Notes under the pieces: model-generated
Seen by the model: the letters and a program-made list of their open reading frames with translations, nothing else
Told to the model about the DNA's origin: nothing
The model's database searches: none
Source: Galbibacter kalidii
GTDB taxonomy: Bacteria; Bacteroidota; Bacteroidia; Flavobacteriales; Flavobacteriaceae
DNA: 64,000 nt
NCBI RefSeq assembly: GCF_026241135.1
Contig: NZ_JAPFGA010000004.1
Span: 186,001 to 250,000 of the forward strand
Direction of reading: 5' to 3'
Position numbers and translations under genes: made by a program
Part shown: piece after piece, positions 39,723 to 47,349 of the stretch
Numbering within the stretch: the stretch's first letter is position 1
Layout of the letters: every line of letters begins with the position of its first letter

Positions 39723-40193
39723 ATGAAAGCAACCGAAATCATTTTACTCAACTTTTCCGAAATAAGAAGGCGTAGTATAAAATTATGGAGCGGGATTCCC
39801 AATGAATATTTGCACTGGAAACCCGATGAAGAAGCCATGTCCATCATAGAAATGATCAGGCACGTGTTAGAAGGGGAGCATCTGTTCCACAAAATTATAC
39901 AAAACAGGGGCGATTTGGGAGCTTATAAGTCTCCTTGGGATGGTTTGGAGTACAAAGACCTTCAACATGAGATGGATTTTGCCGAAAGTTACCACAATGA
40001 TTTTCTGGAGATGATTGCCAAACTGAATGAAGAAGATTTAAAGCATGTGATTATTGACCGAAAAGAAGTGGGTCAACGGAAAAAGTTAGGCGATTATTTA
40101 AACAGAATGGCTTATCACGAAGCTGTACATACGGGACAAATGCTGGATTATTTGCGAAGTGCAGGTGTAAACTGCCCAAAAATATGGGATTGA
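39723..40193 (+). CDS. DinB-superfamily protein
   Basis: A 156-residue four-helix DinB/YfiT-type protein. Potential metal ligands are visible in the usual order: His near MIRHVLEGEHLFH, and HEAVHTGQMLDYLR near residue 130-145 (HxxxH). The N-terminal WSGIPNEYLHWKPDEEAMSI is characteristic. Many members are thiol transferases or of unknown function. It is divergent from the ArsR-type regulator and followed by ACT and ABM genes. Confidence 0.85.
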   Translation: MKATEIILLNFSEIRRRSIKLWSGIPNEYLHWKPDEEAMSIIEMIRHVLEGEHLFHKIIQNRGDLGAYKSPWDGLEYKDLQHEMDFAESYHNDFLEMIAKLNEEDLKHVIIDRKEVGQRKKLGDYLNRMAYHEAVHTGQMLDYLRSAGVNCPKIWD

Positions 40194-40344
40194 TGAAAAA
40201 TTAAAAGCAAACTTTTGATATGAACAGAAACAAACACAAAACAAACTTAAAAAAATGAAACCGAGCATGTCGTAATCGACACACAAAAGAATGATTATGA
40301 ATGCGAGGTTCCGTGTCCTTTAAAAAAACAATAAAAATAAACAC

Positions 40345-40740
40345 ATGAAAGACATAGAAATTTTAATGGAAAACAAACCCGGGCAATTGGCGCTGATGGG
40401 TGAAATATTGGGGAAAAACAAAATCAGTCTTGAAGGCGGAGGTGTTTTTCATAATGGCGACGCTTCGATAGCACATTTTTTAGTTGAAGAAGCGAATAGA
40501 GCAAAAGCAGAACTGGAAAAAGTAGGGATAAAAGTCACAAAAATCAATGATGTCATCATTCAGAAACTCAGGCAAGATGTACCCGGTCAATTGGGAATGT
40601 TTTGCAGGGAATTAGCCAATGCAGATGTCAATATTTTGACACAGTATAGTGATCATTCCAATCAATTGGTTGTCGTTGTTGACAATTACGAAAGAGCAAA
40701 AACTATATCCGATAAATGGATGAAAGAGTGGTGGAGTTAG
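40345..40740 (+). CDS. Tandem ACT-domain protein
   Basis: A 131-residue protein made of two ACT-like units: MKDIEILMENKPGQLALMGE at the start and RQDVPGQLGMFCRELANADV from about residue 74. Both carry the PGQL turn typical of amino-acid-binding ACT domains. There is no attached enzyme, so it may be a small regulatory or sensing protein. It is followed by the ABM gene 31 bases downstream. Confidence 0.8.
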   Translation: MKDIEILMENKPGQLALMGEILGKNKISLEGGGVFHNGDASIAHFLVEEANRAKAELEKVGIKVTKINDVIIQKLRQDVPGQLGMFCRELANADVNILTQYSDHSNQLVVVVDNYERAKTISDKWMKEWWS

Positions 40741-40771
40741 GTGAAAAATTATTTTTAAAATGAAGTAAATA

Positions 40772-41119
40772 ATGATTGTAGTTATTTTTGAAGCTTGGAT
40801 TAAGCAGGGGCAAAAAGAAGAATATTTTGATATAGCATCTAAATTAAAAAATGAATTGTCTAAAGTTGATGGATTTATCTCTATTGAACGCTTCCAAAGT
40901 GTATCAGTTCCCGACAAATTACTTTCTTTGTCTGTATGGAGAGATGAAGAGGCTGTAAAAAAATGGCGAAATATAGAAATGCACAGACAAGCGCAATCAA
41001 AAGGGAGACAATCAATTTTTAAAGACTATAGAATTAGAATCGGCTCGGTTGTCCGCGATTACGGTTTATTAAATCGAAAAGAAAGCCCAAAGGACAGTAA
41101 AGTCACTCATGGGCTTTGA
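40772..41119 (+). CDS. Antibiotic-biosynthesis-monooxygenase (ABM) domain protein
   Basis: A 115-residue protein with the ABM ferredoxin-like fold: MIVVIFEAWIKQGQKEEYFD, then VDGFISIERFQSVSVPDKLL and SVWRDEEAVKKWRNIEMHRQ with the central His. The C-terminal half ends RIRIGSVVRDYGLLNR. Members degrade haem or oxidise quinols, or are uncharacterised; nothing here fixes the substrate. The 3' end forms a terminator hairpin that includes the stop codon. Confidence 0.85.
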   Translation: MIVVIFEAWIKQGQKEEYFDIASKLKNELSKVDGFISIERFQSVSVPDKLLSLSVWRDEEAVKKWRNIEMHRQAQSKGRQSIFKDYRIRIGSVVRDYGLLNRKESPKDSKVTHGL

Positions 41120-41125
41120 TTTATG
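41082..41125 (+). terminator. Terminator overlapping the ABM gene end
   Basis: AAAGCCCA (41082-41089) pairs with TGGGCTTT (41110-41117). The stop codon TGA lies at 41117-41119 inside the right arm. A weak T-rich tail follows. Confidence 0.5.
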
Positions 41126-41182
41126 ACCATAATATTTTTTTGGACTAATCGATCCCTTAATGCCTGTACTTATCAGGGTAAA

Positions 41183-41334
41183 GGGGGGCTAAAAAGATTT
41201 GAAAACTTATGCCACACTGAGCTTGTCGAAGTGTAACCTAATGAAAATGAAACCGTCTTCGACAGGCCTGCCTGACGGTAGGCAGGCTCAGACTGACAAT
41301 TTGTGTATAAATAGTCCTTTTAGAAGACAGCCTC
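41183..41334. repeat. MITE-like element with nested micro-palindrome
   Basis: The ends GGGGCTAAAAAG and CTTTTAGAAGACAGCCTC are degenerate inverted repeats. CCTGCCTGACGGTAGGCAGG (41267-41286) interrupts the CGACAGG-CTCAG junction. It is the exact reverse complement of the insert at 5011-5030 and sits at the same place in the repeat. Confidence 0.8.
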
Positions 41335-41867
41335 TTTTGTTTGTACAATTCATAAAAAACCATTCAATCTAAAATTTCCAATTCCGCTATTGCAGGGAAT
41401 TTGCCCAAATTGTACTTTTTTGCCACGAAGTACAAATAAGTATTTTTAAGACCTTAAAAAATCAAAGCCTTATTTTTTACAGAATTTTCTTATAAAAAAT
41501 CCAAACTATTCTTGTGGTTAAGTGTGAGTTGCCCCCTATCTACCCCTGGGTTAAGCCCTAGATAAGCCTATACCCGTACCAAAACAGTGTTTTTTTATGC
41601 AAAAAATATCCGGTGAATTAGAACTGGCCTTATTAAAGTATATAATGCAGCATGAAAAACGAGCCCTTGAAGTTCAAAACCCTCAAGGGCTGCATCAATT
41701 TGATTGTTGGAGACATGTTGAAATTCAATAAAATATACTTCGACAGCCCTAAGTCTTAATCAACCATTTTGCCGTGTTGGTGAGAGGATCACGGGCAAAT
41801 GAAACCAGCCAGCAGATGGGGAAATTAAAATGGATTAGCATGTATGAAAAGAGAACGTTCATTTTAA

Positions 41868-42141
41868 AACCAGCAGTAATCAAAACCCGCCCTAATTGTT
41901 TTTTTGTAGCAAATCAGGGACTATTTTGGCGGTGGCTGAAGCAGCAATGGTAATAGCATCCGACGTAGGAGGAGCGACTACCATGCGGTGGATCAAAATA
42001 GTCACGTAGATTTCAAGAAAAAAGAATTCAGGCTAGATTTTTTTGGTTCGTTTTTTCATCGATGGAAAAAATGAACAAAGATTAATCAAAGGTAGAATTT
42101 CAAGATTTTAAACACAGTATATTGAAGGGCTGTATCAATTT
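41868..42141. repeat. Direct repeat copy 2 (~275 bp)
   Basis: The counterpart of 38516-38797, in the same orientation about 3.35 kb away. It shares long identical runs around GCATCCGACGTAGGAGGAGC and GATGGAAAAAATGAACAAAG. Confidence 0.85.
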
Positions 42142-42324
42142 TATGCTTTAACAGGCTCAGGATGACATTGCTTAGAATTTATTTCCTTTTGTTGAGGTAA
42201 TTACTTTGGCCATAATAAATTCCTCTATGAGGGTTTCATAACATAAAACCCTCCAGTTGTTTTTAGCGTATATTAATTACCATAAAAATATTGCGTAGTT
42301 TTACACCAATATATGTTCTTTACA

Positions 42325-42600
42325 TAAAGGTCAGTCTAATAAGAGGTTCAGCTTAACGCTGATTAATAGGGAATTGTGTGGAAATCACAAGCTGTCGCGC
42401 AACTGTAAGCTTTGTATTGTCCCGATGGATATCGGGATCGTTCAATATCTGTTGAAGATGCTTTTGCATTTTTAAGTGTGTTATTTATTTAAAACCACTG
42501 TCCGCCAAAGGCGGATGGGAAGGTGAAATAACATAAGAGCAAGCCAGGAGACCTGCCTGTATTAAAATGATGCTGCTTTCGCGGTTTGAAGCAAAATTCA
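42325..42600 (+). promoter_or_regulatory. Cobalamin riboswitch controlling metE
   Basis: The leader shows the conserved B12 aptamer elements in order: GGTTCAGCTTAACGC, the GGAAATC-type core, GCGCAACTGTAAGC (near 42398-42410), and the B12 box GCCAGGAGACCTGCC (42543-42557). It lies before the B12-independent methionine synthase, the usual target, so cobalamin binding should switch metE off. The variable region between core and B12 box is expanded by two micro-palindromes (42420-42437 and 42501-42515). A hairpin ACACCTT/AAGGTGT at 42619-42642 could belong to the expression platform. Confidence 0.92.
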
Positions 42601-42725
42601 AGAATTGATAGTTTTTTACACCTTGTTTTATGATAAGGTGTATATCGCTATGGATTCATTGTTTTTAATCGGAAAGCTCTTTGTGTAAACATATCAAATA
42701 TGTTTAACAGGTTAAAAACAAGCAA

Positions 42726-45041
42726 ATGATTACACAAAATTTGGGCTACCCGCGTATTGGTGCCAAAAGAGAGCTTAAAAAAGCTTGTGAGCAATATTGG
42801 TCCGGAAAGATCGATATCGACTCATTAGAACAAGAAGGGAAACGCCTTCGGGAAGCAAATTGGAAACTTCAGCAAGAAGCCGGTATTGACCTCATTCCGG
42901 TCAACGATTTCTCATTTTACGATCAAGTATTGGATATGTCCCTTATCTTGGGGGCTATTCCAAAACGTTTTTCTAATGTTTTTCTGGAAGAAGACCATAC
43001 ATTGGATCTTTACTTTGCCATGGCCAGGGGGTATCAAAAAAATGGGTTTGATATCACTGCGATGGAAATGACAAAGTGGTTCGATACCAACTATCATTAT
43101 ATCGTTCCGGAATTTTATAAAGAACAACAATTCAAACTTTCTTCTTCTAAATTTTTGGATGAGTTTAAAGAAGCAAAATCCATGGGAATTAAGGCCAAAC
43201 CCGTACTTATTGGTCCCGTTTCCTATTTGCTTTTGGGAAAAGAAAAAGAAGAAGGCTTCAACCGATTGGATCATATCGAAAAACTTCTTCCGGTGTATTT
43301 GGAGATCTTACAGCAACTTCAAGACGAAGGAGCAGAATGGATTCAGTTTGACGAACCGTTTTTGGTTACCGATCTTAACAAAGAGGAAGCAGCAGTTTAT
43401 AAAAAGACCTATGAAATTATAGCGAACCGTTTTCCGGAATTGAAAGTGGTGTTGGCAACTTATTTTGAAGGCTTGAAGGATAATGCTTCTTGGGTAGTGG
43501 ATCTACCTGTAGAGGTATTGCATTTGGACTTGGTAAGGGCAGAAGATCAACTGGAAAATGTATTGAAAATAGCTCCTGACAGTTTAAAACTCTCTTTAGG
43601 AGTTGTAGATGGAAGAAATATCTGGAAGAACGATTATGACAAATCTTTAGCGCTTATAGATACAGCCGTAAAAACCATTGGAGCAGAGCGTATGCTTATC
43701 GCACCTTCGTGTTCACTATTGCACAGTCCGTTTGATCTTGACAATGAAACCGATGAAAAAACACTGCCGGCAGAAGTAAAGAATTGGATGGCTTTTGCAA
43801 AACAAAAACTGAATGAGGTGGTGGATTTGGCTTCACTTGCCGGTGAAAAACGGACTTCAGAGTTGGAAGCCTTGCAGGAAGCCAATAGATTGGCTATGCA
43901 AAGCAAAAAGGAGTCAAAACGCATCCACAATCCAAAGGTGGAAGAGCGTGTTAACAAAATTGATAATAGCTATAGCAGGAGAAAAAGTACGTTCAGTAAG
44001 CGTCAACAGCTACAAGAGAAAAGTTTGAAACTTCCGTTATTTCCAACGACAACCATTGGTTCGTTTCCACAGACCCGGGAAGTACGTTTATTGCGCTCCC
44101 AACTGAAAAAAGGGACTTTATCCCAAGAAGACTACCAAAAAGCCATTGAAGAAGAAATTGACAAAGCGATTGCCTGGCAGGAATCGATAGGATTGGATGT
44201 ATTGGTTCACGGGGAATTTGAACGCAACGATATGGTGGAGTATTTTGGAGAACAATTGGACGGTTTTGCCTTTACCAAATTCGGTTGGGTACAAAGCTAT
44301 GGCTCCAGAGGGGTAAAACCACCGATCATTTACGGAGATGTAGATAGAGTAGAACCCATGACGGTATCATGGACGACCTATGCCCAAAAACAAACCGGAC
44401 TTCCGGTGAAAGGAATGCTTACAGGGCCAATCACGATATTGCAGTGGTCATTTGTCCGAAACGATCAGCCACGGGAAACCACGGCCAATCAGATCGCACT
44501 GGCCATTTGCAAAGAGGTACAAGATCTGGAAGCAGCCGGAATCAAGATCATTCAAATTGATGAACCTGCTATCCGTGAAGGATTACCACTGCGAAAAGCC
44601 GATTGGAAAAACTATTTGGAATGGGCTATCAAAGCCTTTAGGATCAGTGCTTCGGGAGTCGAGGATGCCACACAAATCCATACGCACATGTGCTATTCGG
44701 AATTTAACGATATGATAGAAAGCATCGCTGCTATGGATGCCGATGTGATCACCATAGAAACCTCCCGTTCCCATATGGAGTTACTCGATGCCTTTGTCAA
44801 TTTTAAATATCCAAATGAAATAGGACCGGGTGTTTACGATATCCATTCGCCCCGCGTTCCGAATGTGGAAGAAATGGAGACCTTGTTGAATAAAGCATCA
44901 GAATTGATCCCGGTACGAAACCTTTGGGTCAACCCTGACTGCGGACTAAAAACCCGTGGTTGGAAAGAAACCGATGAAGCCCTTCGGGCAATGGTCGATG
45001 CCGCCAAAAGACTTCGAGCTAAATTTCAAGTAGAAGCTTGA
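42726..45041 (+). CDS. metE: Cobalamin-independent methionine synthase
   Basis: Transfers a methyl group from methyltetrahydrofolate-polyglutamate to homocysteine without B12. The 771-residue length is standard, made of two related barrels. The N-terminal part starts NLGYPRIGAKRELKKA. The C-terminal catalytic barrel has TTTIGSFPQTREVRLLR, and the zinc ligands in IHTHMCYSEF (about residues 652-661) and in NPDCGLKTRGW (about 735). It stands alone behind the B12 riboswitch, which implies the cell also has, or takes up B12 for, a MetH-type enzyme. Confidence 0.98.
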   Translation: MITQNLGYPRIGAKRELKKACEQYWSGKIDIDSLEQEGKRLREANWKLQQEAGIDLIPVNDFSFYDQVLDMSLILGAIPKRFSNVFLEEDHTLDLYFAMARGYQKNGFDITAMEMTKWFDTNYHYIVPEFYKEQQFKLSSSKFLDEFKEAKSMGIKAKPVLIGPVSYLLLGKEKEEGFNRLDHIEKLLPVYLEILQQLQDEGAEWIQFDEPFLVTDLNKEEAAVYKKTYEIIANRFPELKVVLATYFEGLKDNASWVVDLPVEVLHLDLVRAEDQLENVLKIAPDSLKLSLGVVDGRNIWKNDYDKSLALIDTAVKTIGAERMLIAPSCSLLHSPFDLDNETDEKTLPAEVKNWMAFAKQKLNEVVDLASLAGEKRTSELEALQEANRLAMQSKKESKRIHNPKVEERVNKIDNSYSRRKSTFSKRQQLQEKSLKLPLFPTTTIGSFPQTREVRLLRSQLKKGTLSQEDYQKAIEEEIDKAIAWQESIGLDVLVHGEFERNDMVEYFGEQLDGFAFTKFGWVQSYGSRGVKPPIIYGDVDRVEPMTVSWTTYAQKQTGLPVKGMLTGPITILQWSFVRNDQPRETTANQIALAICKEVQDLEAAGIKIIQIDEPAIREGLPLRKADWKNYLEWAIKAFRISASGVEDATQIHTHMCYSEFNDMIESIAAMDADVITIETSRSHMELLDAFVNFKYPNEIGPGVYDIHSPRVPNVEEMETLLNKASELIPVRNLWVNPDCGLKTRGWKETDEALRAMVDAAKRLRAKFQVEA

Positions 45042-45068
45042 TTTATTTTTGAATCACTTTCAATAAAG

Positions 45069-45215
45069 AAGGTGTCTTCTAAAAAGTAATTCAAATTAGA
45101 TATTGTCAGGTTGAGCGCAGTCGAAACCTATTGATTTTCAATAGTTATTTAGTTCTCGACTGCGCCTGTCTGCCGACAAAGGCAGGCTCGAACTGACATA
45201 AAACAGTCTTTTTAG
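45069..45215. repeat. MITE-like element with nested micro-palindrome
   Basis: The ends are AAGGTGTCTTCTAAAAAG (45069-45086) and CAGTCTTTTTAG (45204-45215). The interior palindrome GTCAGGTTGAGCGCAGTCGA is answered by CTCGACTGCG and CTCGAACTGACA. The two parts of the right arm are separated by a 22-base micro-palindrome (45165-45186). Confidence 0.75.
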
Positions 45216-46042
45216 TTTATTAATAAAGCCGTCAATTCGAGTGGTTTTTACGGAGTGATAACGCAGTAAAAAATGTATCGAGAAATCGAGGATTCAGCGT
45301 AGCTAATAGGCTTGAACGAAAACTCAGAAATCCCAAATTCCAAGTACCAAATTCCAAACTACAACTAAAAAACACCAATCCGTCTGTACATCCCTGAATA
45401 AGGTTGACCGTTGAATTTGGGATTTTGATTTAAGTACTAAATAATAATAAAAGCAAAAAACGGCTCTTCCTTTGTAACGAAACCAGTCAGTGCAGGGAAA
45501 TGTTTAACCAGTAGGAAAGTATTAGAAAAACAATTTGCTCCACTCGATAGGAAAAGGAAAGGTCTGTCTTGAATATGTTTCACAAAATGGAAACGAAACA
45601 CAACCCTTTTCCTCAGGATAGGGGCAGCAAAGCTCCGAGATTCAGCGGAGCTTGCGGAGCGCGGAGTTTGCAAACCGGTTCAGCCGATTGTAAAAAGGTC
45701 AAATCTGGTTTAATAGTTTAAAGGGCTGAAATCCCTTGGAAAAGGCGTCTTTTCTTTGGTTCGTTTCTTTGGACGAGCAAAGAAATGAACAGAAGCATGA
45801 AACAAAGACGAAATGCTAAAACAATAGCGAAGGAGCCAGGTGGCGTGCAGGCAAATAAAACTTATTTTCACAACAGATTTCACTCCCTTCACAACAAAAA
45901 TTCTATCCTTGAGTAGAAAAAACATACTTTAGGAGGAAATAAATAGATACAAATACCCCATTTACGGAATCCCGTAAGGATTATTAAAATAGATTTGATT
46001 ATTTCCAGAGAGAAAAAACATATAAAACCTGTGTATAGCCCG

Positions 46043-46096
46043 CCATATTTTTGGGATAAACAGTAAAAATATGGGGATATAAATAAGTTGTAGCTA
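46043..46096. other. Left boundary of the ABC-3C cassette
   Basis: A 10-bp perfect hairpin, CCATATTTTT (46043-46052) / AAAAATATGG (46065-46074), is followed by TATAAATAAGTTG (46078-46090). The same 13 bases precede the orphan gene at 50419 (50351-50363). GTTGTAGCTA (46087-46096) is the exact complement of TAGCTACAAC (49068-49077) at the other end of the operon. The pairing suggests a recombination site. Confidence 0.55.
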
Positions 46097-46119
46097 ATGC
46101 CAAAAAACAGAACTCAAAA

Positions 46120-46152
46120 TTGAATGATAGCATAAATTAATAATTATCTTTG
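46120..46152 (+). promoter_or_regulatory. ABC-3C operon promoter
   Basis: TTG (46120-46122) and TATCTTTG (46145-46152), with a 22-base spacer. The -7 box is perfect. Transcription would start about ten bases before the ATG at 46170, so the leader is very short. It lies inside the cassette boundaries. Confidence 0.55.
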
Positions 46153-46169
46153 AAAAAACTTAAAACTGA

Positions 46170-47138
46170 ATGAATAGAAGCAAATATTTTGAATACATAG
46201 ATGAAAAAATTCATACACTTGCTCATCGAATTCAAACGAAAGGAAAATTAAATATTCTTAATCTTCACTTGCATTCAGAGAATTTCTATCTACATTTTTT
46301 CAATTTATTATATGGCTATGAACTAATTAATTTAAATAGTAGTGCTCAAAATGTTGAAGCTATTGATTTAATAGACCATAAAAACAAAATAATTTTCCAA
46401 GTATCAGCTACTTGCACTAAACAAAAAATTGAATCTACTTTATCAAAAGATATTTTTAAAAAATATAAAGACTATAACTTTAAGTTCATTTCAATTTCAA
46501 TAGATGCCACAGATTTAAGAACAAAAACATTCTCAAATCCTCATTCAGTAAGCTTTGACCCAAAGAATGATATCTTCGATATAAAGACAATTTTGAATTA
46601 TATTCTCACAAAGAACATAAAAAGTCAAAGAGAACTTTATGAATTCATAAAAGATGAACTTGGAGGAGAAGTTGACATAATAAAATTAGATAGCAATTTA
46701 GCAACAATAATAAATATTCTATCTCTTGAAAAATGGGATGATTCGCATATTGACGACAATTCTAATAGTTTTGAAATTGAAAGAAAAATTCAATTTAATG
46801 AACTTGATGATGCACGAGAAGTAATTGAAGAATTTTGCATCTATTATAAAAAAGTAGATGAAAAGTATACAGAATTTGATTTATTAGGTGCAAATAAAAG
46901 TAACTCAGTTCTGAATTCAATAAAAAAGGAATACAGAAAATTAAAAAAAACAGATAACAAAGATGATATCTTTTTTAACACTATAGAAAACATTAAAAAT
47001 AAAGTTTTGATTAGCAGTAATCTAAACAATATACCTATTGACGAAATTGAATTGTGTATTGATATATTAGTTGTTGATGCATTTATCAGATGCAAAATAT
47101 TTGAGAACCCTAAAGATTACAAATATGCTACTACCTGA
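46170..47138 (+). CDS. SMEK-domain protein, ABC-three-component conflict system
   Basis: A 322-residue protein. The first ~140 residues match the SMEK domain: YFEYIDEKIHTLAHRIQTKG, LHLHSENFYLHFFNLLYGY, VEAIDLIDHKNKIIFQVSAT (a restriction-endonuclease-like pattern with D, then QVSAT). The C-terminal ~100 residues, DKDDIFFNTIENIKNKVL and IPIDEIELCIDILVVDAFIR, match the ABC-3C C-terminal region. In predicted ABC-3C systems this protein is the presumed effector or sensor that works with a DUF2326-type ATPase. Its end overlaps the middle-component start by 14 bases. It is strongly AT-rich compared with neighbouring core genes. The domain is well supported; the activity is predicted only. Confidence 0.85.
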   Translation: MNRSKYFEYIDEKIHTLAHRIQTKGKLNILNLHLHSENFYLHFFNLLYGYELINLNSSAQNVEAIDLIDHKNKIIFQVSATCTKQKIESTLSKDIFKKYKDYNFKFISISIDATDLRTKTFSNPHSVSFDPKNDIFDIKTILNYILTKNIKSQRELYEFIKDELGGEVDIIKLDSNLATIINILSLEKWDDSHIDDNSNSFEIERKIQFNELDDAREVIEEFCIYYKKVDEKYTEFDLLGANKSNSVLNSIKKEYRKLKKTDNKDDIFFNTIENIKNKVLISSNLNNIPIDEIELCIDILVVDAFIRCKIFENPKDYKYATT

Positions 47139-47349
47139 TAATATTCATCCAGAAAATAGCATATATTTTAATGCATCACTAGTTTTAGAAACTCTGCAAG
47201 AGTTTGATAAACTAGATATGCTTGATTTATATCATAAAGTAACTAAAAACAAAAAAATGTCATTTCCAGTTTATATTTTATGTCTAGATTGGCTATATAT
47301 AATTAATGTGGCTGAATTAAATAAAGGAGAAGTAAAATTATGTTCTTAA
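47125..47349 (+). CDS. ABC-3C middle component (MC6-like)
   Basis: A 74-residue protein from the ATG at 47125. An earlier ATG at 47071 lies deep inside the SMEK gene and gives an N-terminus unlike the family. It starts MLLPDNIHPENSIYFNASLV, followed by LDMLDLYHKVTKNKKMSFPV and YILCLDWLYIINVAELN. This is the typical size and pattern of middle-component proteins that bridge the SMEK protein and the ATPase. It overlaps both neighbours (14 and 10 bases), which shows strict translational coupling. Calling it group 6 is a judgement from the N-terminus. Confidence 0.75.
   Translation: MLLPDNIHPENSIYFNASLVLETLQEFDKLDMLDLYHKVTKNKKMSFPVYILCLDWLYIINVAELNKGEVKLCS

Larger units (their letters stand above)
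41120..42324. other. Repeat block right of the ABM gene
   Basis: More than 1.2 kb without a gene. In order: a MITE-like element (41183-41334) with nested micro-palindrome; the 19-base HTH-gene tail copy (41348-41366); an AT-rich stretch; a GCCCTTGA/TCAAGGGC hairpin (41662-41689); a 61-bp repeat (41683-41743); the ~275-bp direct repeat copy 2 (41868-42141); and CCTTTTGTTGAGG (42185-42197). It ends at the metE riboswitch. Confidence 0.75.
45042..46169. other. Non-coding stretch between metE and the ABC-3C cassette
   Basis: Over 1.1 kb without a convincing gene. It contains a MITE-like element (45069-45215), a partial CCGTCAATTCGAGT repeat (45229-45325), and short AT-rich tandem motifs (CCAAATTCCAA type, 45330-45360). 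A hairpin of the GGTTCGTTTCTTTGG/CAAAGAAATGAAC type lies around 45757-45788. The left end of the ABC-3C cassette begins with a hairpin at 46043-46074. The promoter lies at 46120-46152. Confidence 0.65.

Noticed and set aside
47071-47124. Earlier start for the middle component
   Set aside because: It adds 18 residues encoded deep inside the SMEK gene. The ATG at 47125 gives the family-typical MLLP start and a normal short overlap.
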